Assembly: GCA_963811365.1 (NCBI GenBank)
Contig: CAWEQW010000007.1
Coordinates: forward strand, 247,977-311,976
DNA from: CAWEQW01 sp963811365
GTDB lineage: Bacteria; Actinomycetota; Actinomycetes; Propionibacteriales; Nocardioidaceae
Length of the DNA: 64,000 bases
Reading direction: 5' to 3'
Shown here: piece after piece, positions 35,047 to 44,218 of the stretch
How positions within the stretch are numbered: position 1 is the stretch's first letter
How the letters are laid out: every line of letters begins with the position of its first letter
Program-made: the position numbers and the translations under genes
The notes under the pieces: generated by a model
What the model was told of the DNA's origin: nothing
The model's input: only the letters and a program-made list of their open reading frames with translations
The model's database searches: none

Positions 35047-35652
35047 GTGCAGACTGGGCAGCACCAGAGCAGGAGGTGCCGAATCCCCGAGCTTGTCGTC
35101 GACTTCATCACCTCGCTTGACGGGTATGCCTCCGCCGAGGGCTGGCCAGGCTGGTGGGGGCTGGAGGGACCGGAGTACCTCGCCTGGCTGGGCGAGAACC
35201 CCGAAGGGGACTATCTGGTCCTGATGGGCGCGACCACGTACCGGCTGATGTACGGCTTCAGGAAGGACGGCCAGCCGGGTACGGATGTCCTCGGAGACAT
35301 GTCCAAGATTGTCTTTTCCAGGACGCTGACCGAACCGCTGCAGTGGCAGAACTCGACCTTGGTGGCCGGAGACGCCGCTGAAGCGGTGCGGACGATGAAG
35401 GACAGCGGCGACAGGTCCATGCGCACCATCGGCAGTCTCTCGCTGTGCCGGTCGCTGTTGGCAGCCGGCCTGGTCGATCGGCTCCGGGTCGTGATGTTCC
35501 CCGTAATCACCGGCGCGACGGGCCGTGAGCGGATCTACGACGGCTATCCCGACGTCGCCCTGGATATGACCGACAGCCGTGTCTTCGACGGCCGGATCCA
35601 ACTGGTCGAGTACGCGCCCAGGGTGTTGGACGGCCCACCCGGTACATCCTGA
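35047..35652 (+). CDS. DHFR/RibD-C-family reductase
   Basis: The dihydrofolate-reductase-like fold begins PELVVDFITSLDGYASAEGW and ends with FPVITGATGRERIYDGYPD and MTDSRVFDGRIQLVEY; GATTYRLMYGF and KIVFSRTL are also typical. These proteins are NADPH-dependent reductases of unknown substrate. The true start is odd: AGGAGG at 35071-35076 points to position 35083, where the codon is ATC rather than ATG. The nearest regular start is GTG 35047, which would put the ribosome site inside the gene. Either initiation is at ATC or the start codon has mutated. Confidence 0.75.
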   Translation: MQTGQHQSRRCRIPELVVDFITSLDGYASAEGWPGWWGLEGPEYLAWLGENPEGDYLVLMGATTYRLMYGFRKDGQPGTDVLGDMSKIVFSRTLTEPLQWQNSTLVAGDAAEAVRTMKDSGDRSMRTIGSLSLCRSLLAAGLVDRLRVVMFPVITGATGRERIYDGYPDVALDMTDSRVFDGRIQLVEYAPRVLDGPPGTS

Positions 35653-35834
35653 CGTTCGACCTCCAGCTCGTCCCCAGGCCTGCAGACGAGCATGGTCACG
35701 GCGGAGGTCGGCTCTGGTCTCGATCAGATCGTCCCTCCAGGGCGCTCGATAGACGACGACCAGCAGCAGCGCCATAGTTGAGCTACTGGGGTCGGACGAC
35801 AGGTCGATGGGGCCGCCGGGGGAAGGGATCGCAC

Positions 35835-36365
35835 ATGGCGAAGTTCGTGTTCGGGATGAACCAGTCCTTGGACGGCTACGTCGACCATATGGCGTTTGGG
35901 CCGGGCCCTACGCTCTTCCGCCACTTCATCGAGGAGGCTCAGGCGCAGGCGGGCTGCATGTACGGCCGCCGAATGTATGAGGTGATGCGCTACTGGGACG
36001 ACGATCACGGTGAATGGGACGCTGACGAAGACGCCTTCGCGGCGGCGTGGCGTAGCCAGCCGAAATGGGTCGTCTCGCGCTCGCTGAGATCGGTGGGCCC
36101 CAATGCCAAGCTCGTTGAGGACGACCTCGAGGGCGCGGTCCTCGAGTTGAAGGCCGAGCGGGACGGGGAGATCGAAGTTGCTGGCCCAGACTTGGCGAAG
36201 AGCCTTACCGAGCTTGGCCTGATCGATGAGTACCGAATCTACCTGCACCCCGTCGTGCTCGGTCACGGCAAGCCGTACTTCGCCGGACCCCGGCCTCCTC
36301 TCCGTCTCCTCGCCGAGGACCGGATCGACGAGGATGTCATCCGGTTGACCTACGTGCCTGCTTGA
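35835..36365 (+). CDS. DHFR/RibD-C-family reductase
   Basis: 176 residues. AKFVFGMNQSLDGYVDHMAF at the N-terminus, GCMYGRRMYEVMRYWDD, KWVVSRSL and the C-terminal YLHPVVLGHGKPYFAG identify the dihydrofolate-reductase-like RibD-C fold. It is a different subfamily from the neighbour 180 bases upstream on the same strand. GGAAGGGA precedes ATG 35835. Cytoplasmic NADPH-binding protein; substrate unknown. Confidence 0.85.
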   Translation: MAKFVFGMNQSLDGYVDHMAFGPGPTLFRHFIEEAQAQAGCMYGRRMYEVMRYWDDDHGEWDADEDAFAAAWRSQPKWVVSRSLRSVGPNAKLVEDDLEGAVLELKAERDGEIEVAGPDLAKSLTELGLIDEYRIYLHPVVLGHGKPYFAGPRPPLRLLAEDRIDEDVIRLTYVPA

Positions 36366-37073
36366 TCTCGCGACCGGTCGGTCGAAGGCCGCTGAAGTCT
36401 CGACGTTGTCTCAACGGTTCGCACGGTCATCGGCCATGCGGGTCAAACTGCGTGGCAGGCACGCGGCGGAAGGACTCACCAGGCCAAGCGAAATGCGGCA
36501 GCACCGGCCGGCGTCGAGTCGCCGACCAGGCACGAACGGTCAACCTGCCGCGTTCTGTTGGAGCACTCAGGTTGGCGGGGTGTTCGGGATCGGCGCACAG
36601 GGGGCACCTTGCCCGACGCGACCCCGCCCTCCGCCCAGGTGCCTCCATGTTCGAGATGCCGTCGTCGTCGGGGTCGCCGGTGGTGCTGACACGGGAGGCT
36701 GCGATCACCAGCGTCTCGCCGGCTCGGATCGCTGCGGGACCGAGGTCGATCCTGTATCCGTTGCTGCCCACCATGAAGCGGAACTGGCCGGGACGCGTGG
36801 GGCCTCGACGTACCGTCTGGGCGCGCACCTCATGTCGGCGGCGATGTAGCGAACGTCGCCGGTGATGCCCTGCGCGTCCCGGGCACGGACATCTCTCCTC
36901 CGCACGACCGCTCGTCGGCTTCACCTGTGCCGCGCGGCACTCGAGGCGTTTCCGAATGAGGCGCTCTGGCCGCCGCCGAGACGAACAGCGTACGGTCGGC
37001 GCATGGTGCGCATGATCGTTCTTGGCGCGGGCCGGGAGGGCCCCGGGCCAGGACAATCGGCAGGTGGAGTCCG
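36366..37073 (-). other. long stretch without an intact gene; minus-strand protein fragment
   Basis: 708 bases. On the minus strand about 36640-36800 encodes GQFRFMVGSNGYRIDLGPAA, then VIAASRVS and DPDDDGISN. The last piece resembles a calcium-binding thrombospondin type-3 repeat. The neighbouring sequence (GDVRYIAADM) continues in another frame. It may be a degraded secreted-protein gene; nothing intact is present. Confidence 0.35.
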
Positions 37074-37847
37074 GTGACCAGGATCGCGGTAGCCGGCGGG
37101 ACCGGCCTGGTTGGGCTCCACGTGGTTGCGCGTCTGCGCCGGGACGGTAACGACGTGGTCGTCTTGAGCCGTTCAACCGGGGCGGACGTCTTCCTGGGTG
37201 TGGGACTGCGCGCTGCGCTGGAGGGTACGACGGTGGTGATCGATGTCACCAACATCGCGACCACAGCAAAGAGCAAGTCCGTGGGGTTCTTCGAGCGGTC
37301 GACCGCCAACCTCCTCGAGGCCGAGCGCAGGGCCGGCGTAGCTCACCACGTCGTGCTCTCTATCGTTGGCGTCGACGACGTCGACTTCGGCTACTACCTG
37401 GGCAAGCGCGCGCAAGAAGCAGCGGTGAAGGCCGGCGATGTTGCCTGGACCATCCTGCGTGCCACCCAGTTCCACGAGTTCCCGGCACAGCTCGCGTCCC
37501 GCATGAAGGGGCCCGTGCTGCCTGTTCCCAGGATGCGCTCACAGCCGGTGGCTGCCCGCGAGGTCGCCGACACCCTCGTCGACCTGGCGCTGGAGCCTCC
37601 TTCCGGCACCACTCGCACGATCGCCGGACCTCAGGTGCACGAGATGCCGCACCTGGTCCGGCAGGTGCTGCGCGTGGACGGCTCTCGCCGGCTGGTCATC
37701 CCCCTCTGGCTGCCCGGCGCCGCCGGCCGCGGCATGGCGAGCGGCGCGCTGCTCGACGCGGACCCAGACGTGCGGGGGCGACAGACCTTCCCGGACTGGC
37801 TCGCTGCGCGGCGGCGCGGCCCCGCCGGTCCTGGAGCCGAGGTGTAG
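37074..37847 (+). CDS. NAD(P)-binding atypical SDR (NmrA-like)
   Basis: 257 residues. Rossmann fold start RIAVAGGTGLVGLHVVARLR, then VIDVTNIA, HHVVLSIVGVDDVDFGYYLG followed by KRAQEAAVKAGDVAWTILRA. The YxxxK-like YLGKR and the absence of a classic SDR active site point to the atypical NmrA/NAD(P)H-binding group, used as redox sensors or quinone reductases. GTG 37074 with CAGGTGGAG upstream. It stands alone, next to degraded genes. Confidence 0.8.
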   Translation: MTRIAVAGGTGLVGLHVVARLRRDGNDVVVLSRSTGADVFLGVGLRAALEGTTVVIDVTNIATTAKSKSVGFFERSTANLLEAERRAGVAHHVVLSIVGVDDVDFGYYLGKRAQEAAVKAGDVAWTILRATQFHEFPAQLASRMKGPVLPVPRMRSQPVAAREVADTLVDLALEPPSGTTRTIAGPQVHEMPHLVRQVLRVDGSRRLVIPLWLPGAAGRGMASGALLDADPDVRGRQTFPDWLAARRRGPAGPGAEV

Positions 37848-37980
37848 CAGGGCTCGGCGGACTCCGATCATCGGCTGTCTACGTGAAGGCGGACGCGCAG
37901 TCCTGGCGGCGGTGTGACTCGAGCCCTCCGGTGGGGCTGCGACAGCGAAGCCCAGGACACAGTCCCGCAGTGTGTGCCTC

Positions 37981-38293
37981 TCAAGGGTGTGGGCCGGGGT
38001 ATTGCTCGGGTCGATCGGGTCGCTCGCGTGCCTGCCCCGGCTGCGGTGAACGGCCGGATCGCCTCCACGAAACCACGACGCCAAGCGCGGCGCCGGCCAC
38101 AAGAAGGGCGATGTCGGCGAGGGCGAGAAGAACCGAGCTGCTCCAGACCTCCCGCGCACTGGCGGCATAGCCGTCCTCCAAGCCGGCGAGGATGTGCAGG
38201 TTCAACACCACGATGACGGAGACTGTCAGCCCCGGCCGCCCCTCCCGCCACGGCGAAGGCGACCCTCCTGGCCGGATGGTTGCTGCTACTCAT
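37981..38293 (-). pseudogene. small membrane protein, frameshifted
   Basis: The minus strand encodes RRVAFAVAGGAAG in one frame and LTVSVIVVLNLHILAGLEDG, then SSVLLALADIALLVAGAALG in the next. Deleting one base of the CCCC at 38230-38233 would give a continuous protein of about 100 residues with three helices. No family recognised. Either a recently broken gene or a one-base sequence error. Confidence 0.55.
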
Positions 38294-38544
38294 CGGACGT
38301 CCACGGTCTTGTCAGCCGGATCGGTGCGCGCTCACTCGACAGGAGACCCTTCCGACCTCGGACTGGTCCAGAGGCGAAGGGCCCGGACCTGGAGGCTGAC
38401 CACACCGCATCGCCGCTGTGCCGATGGATCAGTGGCACGTGTGTGCGGCTTGGTCGGCGGTCGGAACCGTCCGCTCATCGGCTATGTCCGTGGAAGCAGG
38501 ACGGTCGGCAGTCGGCACGACACCCTCGGTCGACAGGCAGCGGT

Positions 38545-39102
38545 GTGACCCAGCGCACTGAGGCAGCGTTCCTCCGTGGAACGGTAGCTCCGGGCTCCTC
38601 TGGGATCGAGGATCGCCTTCTTCGCATCTTGGCGCCGACCCTGGGCGTTACCCTGCGTGGCGTGGCCCACTACCTCTTCAATTCCGTACCGGGGGATGCT
38701 GCGAATGTGCCGGCGGTGCGCAGACTGGTCGCCGGGTGCTTGGCAAGCAGGATGTGGGCGATCGGTGACGACGAGCCGCACAGAGACGCGCTTGCGGCCG
38801 GCGACGTGGCCCTCATCTATCTGGGCGCACCTGAGCGGCTCCTTATGGGCCGGGCTGAGCTTGCTTCGCCGGTCCGTGCATGGACCTCGTCGGAGGCCCG
38901 GGTGTGTCCCAGCGGTTCGCACAGCGGAGTGTTGCTGGCGTCGGTCGAGCCCTGGGACCCGCCCGTGCCCATGGAGACCGTGCTGCAGCGAATCGACCCG
39001 TCGGAGGGTGCCAGGGCCGACTTCCAGATGGGCGTCGTCCGGATCAGTCTCAACGAGTATGAGACCGCCCGAGCTGTGGCGGCCGCACAGGCACGCGCGT
39101 GA
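38545..39102 (+). CDS. hypothetical protein, possible EVE/PUA-like domain
   Basis: About 185 residues. The central part (MWAIGDDEPHRDALAAGDVA, LIYLGAPERLLMGRAELAS, then EPWDPPVPM and FQMGVVRISLNEYETA) alternates strands and has the general look of EVE/PUA-like nucleic-acid-binding domains, which are often fused to modification-dependent nucleases. No nuclease part is present. GTG 38545 is the likeliest start; an upstream frame is open but not protein-like. Identification is tentative. Confidence 0.5.
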   Translation: MTQRTEAAFLRGTVAPGSSGIEDRLLRILAPTLGVTLRGVAHYLFNSVPGDAANVPAVRRLVAGCLASRMWAIGDDEPHRDALAAGDVALIYLGAPERLLMGRAELASPVRAWTSSEARVCPSGSHSGVLLASVEPWDPPVPMETVLQRIDPSEGARADFQMGVVRISLNEYETARAVAAAQARA

Positions 39103-39302
39103 GGATCGCCTCACGGGGAGGTGGCATCGACCTGTGACGCTGTGGCTTTCCGCCGCGACAACGCCCCCACCCGTGTACACCGCGCGGGATCCCGGCGGGT
39201 TGACTGTGAGCCGGGAGCGCGCCGGATCCCGGCGGTTTGACCGCATCCTGAGTTGTCGTCCACCGATCGTGGCGACGAGCGTCACGATGTACTGGTGCGG
39301 TC

Positions 39303-40307
39303 TCAGAGGCCGAGGTGGTCGTTCAGCAGAGCGACGACCGGCCAGGCCCCGTCGGTCCAGTTGGAGATCACGGTGTAGGTGAGCTGCTGGCTGGGATCGT
39401 GCAGACTCGTGAAGGACACCCCCGCGTCGTACCCTTCGAGCCACATCGCGTCGCAGGTAGCGTGCAGGTGGAAGCCCAACCCGTAGCGTCGAGACTCCTC
39501 GGGCCAGTCGCTGACCGGCGTCGTCATCCGCGCGAAGGAATCCGGGGCGACGACCCGCCCGGACTGCAGTGCCTGCCAAAGTCGGTGGAAGTCGGCTGCC
39601 GTCGAGTAGGCGCCGCCGTCCCCAACGCCGATCACGGGGAGGTGCAAGACGTTGCTCCGCAGCCCCTCGCGTTTGAGGTAGCCGCGGGCGGCCCTGGCGG
39701 GCAACTCGTCCGAGCGCAGGAATGTCGTGTCGGCCATGTGGGCGGGTTCGAGTGTGCAGCGGCCTACCAGCTCGTGATAGCCCAGACCGGTCGCTCGTTC
39801 TACGAGTAGCGCGAGGACGACGTAGCCGGCGTTGTTGTAGGCGAAGCGTTCGCCGGCGGGGAAGGCCGTCGGGTGGCCGGACAGGACCCCGAGGTACGCC
39901 TGGGGGGTGGCGAGCTTGTGGACCGGGACTGGCATCGGGTATTGGGTGATGTCGTCGAGCTCGTCCTCGTCGAGATAGTCGCCGATGCCGGCGCGGTGCC
40001 CCAGGAGGTGCTCGACGGTGACATCGTCGGCGACGTCCGGGAGATCCTCTCCGAGGAGCGAGCGGGCAGTGGTCGAGAGCTCCAACCAGCCCTGCTCCAC
40101 CAACGCCATCACCGTCAGGGCCGTGAGTCCCTTCGTGGCGCTGGCGGTCCCGAATTGTGTGCTGACGGTGTTGGCGATCCCGTACGCCCGATCGGCGAGT
40201 CCGTAGGCTCTGGCGACCTCGGTGTTGCCGTGTCGGTCGATCCGGACCACGCCGGAGAATCCCTCTGCGAGGGCGGTGGCGTCGACGAGGTCCTCCAGAG
40301 ACTCCAT
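39303..40307 (-). CDS. serine hydrolase, beta-lactamase/D-Ala-D-Ala carboxypeptidase fold
   Basis: 334 residues. Nucleophile and base in FGTASATKGL (S56-x-x-K59), second motif AYNNAGYVVLALL (Tyr-x-Asn type), and HLHATCDAMWLEGYDAG in the region of the third motif. HRAGIGDYLDEDEL is typical of class C-like esterase/peptidase relatives. No signal peptide, so it is probably cytoplasmic. ATG 40307 is chosen; TTG 40316 is the alternative. No ribosome site stands out. Substrate unknown; not enough to call resistance. Confidence 0.8.
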   Translation of the reverse strand: MESLEDLVDATALAEGFSGVVRIDRHGNTEVARAYGLADRAYGIANTVSTQFGTASATKGLTALTVMALVEQGWLELSTTARSLLGEDLPDVADDVTVEHLLGHRAGIGDYLDEDELDDITQYPMPVPVHKLATPQAYLGVLSGHPTAFPAGERFAYNNAGYVVLALLVERATGLGYHELVGRCTLEPAHMADTTFLRSDELPARAARGYLKREGLRSNVLHLPVIGVGDGGAYSTAADFHRLWQALQSGRVVAPDSFARMTTPVSDWPEESRRYGLGFHLHATCDAMWLEGYDAGVSFTSLHDPSQQLTYTVISNWTDGAWPVVALLNDHLGL

Positions 40308-40659
40308 GATCGCCAACGTATCGGTAGGTCAGCCTGCGGTTCAGTCCCTGCTGCCATGGTGTGCAGCAGACCGCGCTGGACTGGCCCGACCGCGGCACCC
40401 TGGCGGTAAGACCAGCCTATGGGGACGAAGACTGGGGCTTGCTTTGTTGATTTGTGCAGCGGAGGTCGGCTCGTGGGGTTCGCCGCGGGCTGGTTTGGTG
40501 TGCGGGGGTGCGCTGCTGGCGCGTGGCCAGGGGCTCGCACCCGTCTTACCCTACGTTGAAATCTCAAGGTTAGTGCCGCCATGCGGACCGACGGTCACAA
40601 AGCAAAACGACGTAGCCAATCGGGACTGCGTCACCTATTGGTGCAGCAGTCCCGAGTCG
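40308..40659. other. gene-free intergenic stretch
   Basis: 352 bases between the serine hydrolase start and the stop of the HPF-like gene. I find no gene, repeat or clear hairpin. It must contain the promoter of the hydrolase. Confidence 0.4.
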
Positions 40660-41001
40660 TTATCGGCCACGTATCGTGTCGCGCGTGTTCTGGCCCTCAC
40701 GCCGTTCGAACTTGCTGGTGAGGAGTGCCTCGAGCTTGTCTGTGGCGCCTTGGAACGCTTCGTCGAGAGTCGCGGCGTGATGGTCGACGGTGACGGGGTC
40801 CATCCGCGCGGGCCGGGCCTCGATCAGGCAACGGAAGTCGTCCCCTGTCGAACGGCCAGCGCTTTCGTTGCGGAGATGGACCTCGACCCGGGTCAAGCCG
40901 TCTTCGAACCGTGCCAGGGCACTCCTGAGGTCTGCTTCGATCCGTTCAGTGAGGGCCGCGGTGCCTTCGACGTTCGTGTCGGTGTTGAGCTGGATCTTCA
41001 T
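40660..41001 (-). CDS. HPF/RaiA-like ribosome-associated protein
   Basis: 113 residues: KIQLNTDTNVEGTAALTERI, RFEDGLTRVEVHLRNESAG, DDFRCLIEARPARMDPVTVD and HHAATLDEAFQGATDKLEA. This matches the N-terminal S30AE-like domain of hibernation factors, without the long C-terminal dimerisation domain, so it is a short type. It would bind the 30S subunit under stress. ATG 41001 follows AGGAGACATCCG. It stands alone on its strand. Confidence 0.8.
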   Translation of the reverse strand: MKIQLNTDTNVEGTAALTERIEADLRSALARFEDGLTRVEVHLRNESAGRSTGDDFRCLIEARPARMDPVTVDHHAATLDEAFQGATDKLEALLTSKFERREGQNTRDTIRGR

Positions 41002-41499
41002 CGGATGTCTCCTTACTGGCTCGTTCCCGAGCCTCGAACGGGGCTACATCAGCTGGGCGCCCGATGGTCACCGGCGCGGCAGCCACAGTCCTGCCGCAGT
41101 CCGTCTTCGAGGCCGCGAGCAACATCTCCTCTACTCCCGTGGATCGGGTTCCGTCCTCAGTCTCTCAGGCCATCGGTGGATCGAGGCACGGTGAGCCCGC
41201 TGACCCCTGACCAACTACTGGGGCGCGGCGGATGCGCCTGATTGAACGCAATACGGCGAAGTGGGGCAATTCGCCTGCTCTCCGGTCAAGTCCCGGTCAG
41301 TGACGCCACGCCTGCGCCAATGGGCTCCCCGACCCACTGTGCGCCTGTGCCACGGCTCGATCCAGCGCGCGCCGACCACCTGAGAGGGTGCGGCGTGCGC
41401 TCCATTCTCAGCGGGGTCGCCGGCGGCTTGTCGGGTCTCGCCGCGGGGTCGTCGCTCTACCTCGTGCTGAACATCTTGATCCGCGGGCACTCCTGAGTG
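41002..41499. other. intergenic stretch without an intact gene
   Basis: 498 bases upstream of the HPF-like gene and downstream of the broken ZIP gene. Weak open frames only. The end of the ZIP relic blends into this stretch. Confidence 0.35.
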
Positions 41500-42010
41500 G
41501 TGAACTGTGGCAAGCTCAGCCATCGCGATGTGGACGAAGGTCCCTGCCGCGAACGCGACGAGGGGCGTGACCTCGATCGCGCCCGAGAACGCGAATGCGA
41601 GGAGAGCGAGCCCACCAGGAACGTGAGCGCGGAGGCGAAGTCGTACGCCAGGGCCTGCCGCTGGCTCCAGCCGCTGTGGATCAGAAGTCCGAAGTCCCCC
41701 AGCTCCTGCGGCACTTCGTGGGCTGCGGCGACGAGCCATGTGCTGATCCCGAGCCAGATGTCCAACACGAAGACGCTGCCCGCAGCGAGGCCGCCGACGA
41801 GGTTGTGCACGCCGTCGGCCAGCAGGATCAGGTAGCCGACAGGGCGGTGGGCGGCGCAGGTCCGGTGGCAGTGGTGCCAGTGCAGGAACTCCACGAGCAC
41901 CAGGAAGCCGAAGAGGCCCAGCGCGACCCAGCCGTAGACGGCCAGCGTGTTGCCCATCGGCCACGGAGCTGGGGAGCATGTGGAACAACGCGCCGCCTGC
42001 CACCTCGCGA
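41500..42010 (-). pseudogene. ZIP-family metal transporter, multiply frameshifted
   Basis: Minus-strand pieces: AGGALFHMLPSSV (frame A); MGNTLAVYGWVALGLFGFLV, then EFLHWHHCHR, LADGVHNLVGGLAAGSVFVL and AAHEVPQELGDFGLLIHSG (frame B); then LALLAFAFSGAIEVTPLVAF and AAGTFVHIAMAELA (frame A again). HNLVGG and HEVPQELGDF are the ZIP helix IV and V metal-site motifs. The gene has at least two shifts and lacks its beginning and end, so it cannot make a transporter. Confidence 0.8.
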
Positions 42011-42224
42011 CCGGTACTTGGTTCTTTTGGGCGTGCGCAATCCACGACGAACCACATTGAGACGTCTCGGTTGGCGCCGTGCTCTCGCTGCTGAGGGACC
42101 TCAGCCATCTGGTTGGTGAGGCGATCCCTAGAGCGAGCGGGATAGACCTGTCGTCGTGACGCTTCTGCAAGAACTGCCTGCTGCTCCTGGTGCACCGTCG
42201 GATGGGATCGTGCAGGATGGGGAT

Positions 42225-43133
42225 GTGAGGATTCAACGCGCGGGCGGCGTCTTGGGTCCTCTCGTCGGGATCGTTCTGGTTGGGCTCGGCTTCGGAGTCG
42301 GGTTCGTGCTCGTCTACTACGTGACTGTTCGCACCGTCCAGGGTCGTCAGTTCGGGGATGCCTCCCTTCGTGGAGCCCTGTTGACGCGTTCGGCCCTGGC
42401 CGACGGCGCTGACACGGTGTTGAACGTGGTCTCGGTCGCCTCGTTGCTGGGAGCGGTTGCGCTGGTCGCCATGGTCGCCCTGGTCCGGCTCGAGCGCGTC
42501 CAGGGGCTGGCCGCCGTCGGCCTCCTGGTTGGTGCGAACGTCTCGACCCTCGTGTTGAAGAGCTATCTGCTGGAGAGGCCGGACCTCGGGATCCGTGAGG
42601 TCTCTCCGGCCACGCTCAACAGCCTCCCGAGCGGTCACACCACGGCGGTGTTCTCCGCGGTCGCCGCGCTCCTGTTTGTCGTTCCCACCCGGTGGCGGTA
42701 CCGGGCCTCCTTGGCCGGGCTCGTGATGGCGACAGTGACCGCGCTCGCCACCATGTCGGCGGGATGGCACCGCGCCGGCGACTCCATGGCAGCGTTCCTC
42801 CTGGTGGGGGTGTGGACCGCCATCGCCGCTGGTGCCGTCCTGATCGCCGACACCGGCGGCGCAGGTGATCGTGCGAACTTTGAATGGCCCGAGTCGATGC
42901 GATGGCTGGCAGCGGTTTCTGCTGCCTCACTCGTTCTCGGCGTCGCGTTGGGCATCGCACTGAACGCCGTGGGACCGATCCGCGATGCCACACCCGGTTC
43001 CTGGATCGCCTTCCTGGTCGGCGGCCTGCTGATCACCGGCACCGGAATCGCGGTTCTCGGGGGCACGCTCCACGTGCTTGACCTCATGGACACACCCGGT
43101 CGCAGAGGAGCCGGCCGTCGCCGCGATCTCTAG
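42225..43133 (+). CDS. PAP2-family membrane phosphatase
   Basis: About 302 residues. Catalytic motifs of the PAP2 superfamily: KSYLLERPDLG (motif 1), NSLPSGHTTAVFSAVAALL (motif 2), and SAGWHRAGDSMAAFLLVGV (motif 3, His and Asp). About eight helices surround them, with a C-terminal helical pair not always present. It would act on lipid phosphates or undecaprenyl pyrophosphate at the outer membrane face. Start uncertain: GTG 42225 (before RIQRAGG) or GTG 42156. Confidence 0.8.
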   Translation: MRIQRAGGVLGPLVGIVLVGLGFGVGFVLVYYVTVRTVQGRQFGDASLRGALLTRSALADGADTVLNVVSVASLLGAVALVAMVALVRLERVQGLAAVGLLVGANVSTLVLKSYLLERPDLGIREVSPATLNSLPSGHTTAVFSAVAALLFVVPTRWRYRASLAGLVMATVTALATMSAGWHRAGDSMAAFLLVGVWTAIAAGAVLIADTGGAGDRANFEWPESMRWLAAVSAASLVLGVALGIALNAVGPIRDATPGSWIAFLVGGLLITGTGIAVLGGTLHVLDLMDTPGRRGAGRRRDL

Positions 43134-43478
43134 GTAACCCCCCCCGCAAGGGTGACCGGCGTCAGCACCGGCCGTTGCGCCTGCTCTACGAGCACCGCTT
43201 GGGCACCGGCGTGGGTGGCTCGCCGAGGCCGACTACATCTCCGCTGCGACGCCTGAGCTGACGTGCTTGCTCCCAACCGGGAGGCGCACGCACTGTGGCG
43301 GCCAATACGGACGACTCCAAGACCGAGTGGCAGACGTTGCGCCCCCAGGACCCGTTTGGTCGGTTGGGTTTGAGGGCTAGCCTGAAACAAGAGTCGTGCG
43401 ACGGCCGGTCGTGTCGACCGCGGGCATTCGCCTCGACCGCGTCGGTTGTCGGGGCCGCTCAGAGTCACAGGGAGTGTC
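43134..43478. other. gene-free stretch before the PRC-barrel operon
   Basis: 345 bases. No convincing gene. It must hold the promoter of the three-gene operon that follows; I cannot pick a clear -35/-10. Confidence 0.35.
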
Positions 43479-43631
43479 ATGAGCTGGTGGGCGTGGTTGA
43501 TCGTGATCGCCATAGTAGTTGTGGTTCTCGTGGTGGGCTTACTGTCTATCCAGGCCCGCCGCCGGCGGGGCGGGGTGATCATCGACCCATCGCAGCCGCC
43601 TCGCACTCGTCGTCGAGGGATGAAGCGATGA
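43479..43631 (+). CDS. small single-helix membrane protein
   Basis: 50 residues: MSWWAWLIVIAIVVVVLVVG is one long transmembrane helix, followed by a basic tail with RRRRGGVIIDPSQPP and TRRRGMKR. No family name is safe. GGGAGTG precedes the ATG, and the stop overlaps the next gene's ATG (ATGA), so it is translated with the PRC-barrel genes. It may anchor or accompany them at the membrane. Confidence 0.65.
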   Translation: MSWWAWLIVIAIVVVVLVVGLLSIQARRRRGGVIIDPSQPPRTRRRGMKR

Positions 43632-44218
43632 GTCGGCTGATGCGCACCTCAGAGCTGATGAAGCGTCCGGTGGTCACGATGGGCGGGGAGGATGTCGCCC
43701 AGGTCAAGGACATCGTCTATTCCGCTGGTGGCGGCGCGGTGCGCGGGTTCACTCTTGCAGGTCGGAGCCTGATGTCCGGGCCGCTGAAGCAGGCGCTGGC
43801 CTGGTCGTCGGTGATGGCGCTGGGGCCGGATGCGGTGATGATCCGCGACGAGGGCGTGCTCGAGCCGACCGCGAATGTGTTGGATCGCTCGGCCGCTACG
43901 AGTGGCTCCGGGGGCGACGTGCTGGGCTCCCAGGTGCTCACCGACACCGGCACCGAATTGGGAACGGTCGTCGACGTCGTTCTGGAGGTCGCTGAGCGCG
44001 GCGCTGGCCAGTGCGATGTGGTGGGCTATGAGGTGGAGTCCTCAGAGACGCTCGGGACAAAAGGGACCAAGGTGTTCGTCCCCCTGCCTGACACCCTCGC
44101 CGCGTCGGGGGATCATCTGCTGGTGCCAGCGAGCGCGAAGGACTTTGTCGCCCACGACCTGGCGGGGTTCGGCGCCGCGGTGCAGGCGTTTCGGCAACAC
44201 CTGCGGGGGACGCGCTGA
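43628..44218 (+). CDS. PRC-barrel domain protein
   Basis: 196 residues with two PRC-barrel-like units: ELMKRPVVTMGGEDVAQVKD then VRGFTLAGRSLM; and VLGSQVLTDTGTELGTVVDV then GYEVESSE and KVFVPLPDTL. PRC barrels bind proteins or RNA in ribosome maturation (RimM) or photosynthetic complexes, and stand-alone ones are often stress-linked. The genomic partner is the PRC gene just downstream, overlapping by one base (TGATG). Confidence 0.75.
   Translation: MSRLMRTSELMKRPVVTMGGEDVAQVKDIVYSAGGGAVRGFTLAGRSLMSGPLKQALAWSSVMALGPDAVMIRDEGVLEPTANVLDRSAATSGSGGDVLGSQVLTDTGTELGTVVDVVLEVAERGAGQCDVVGYEVESSETLGTKGTKVFVPLPDTLAASGDHLLVPASAKDFVAHDLAGFGAAVQAFRQHLRGTR

Noticed and set aside
39303..40307. Beta-lactam resistance gene
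   Set aside because: The S-x-x-K and Tyr-x-Asn motifs define the wider serine hydrolase fold. No signal peptide or specific class features were seen.
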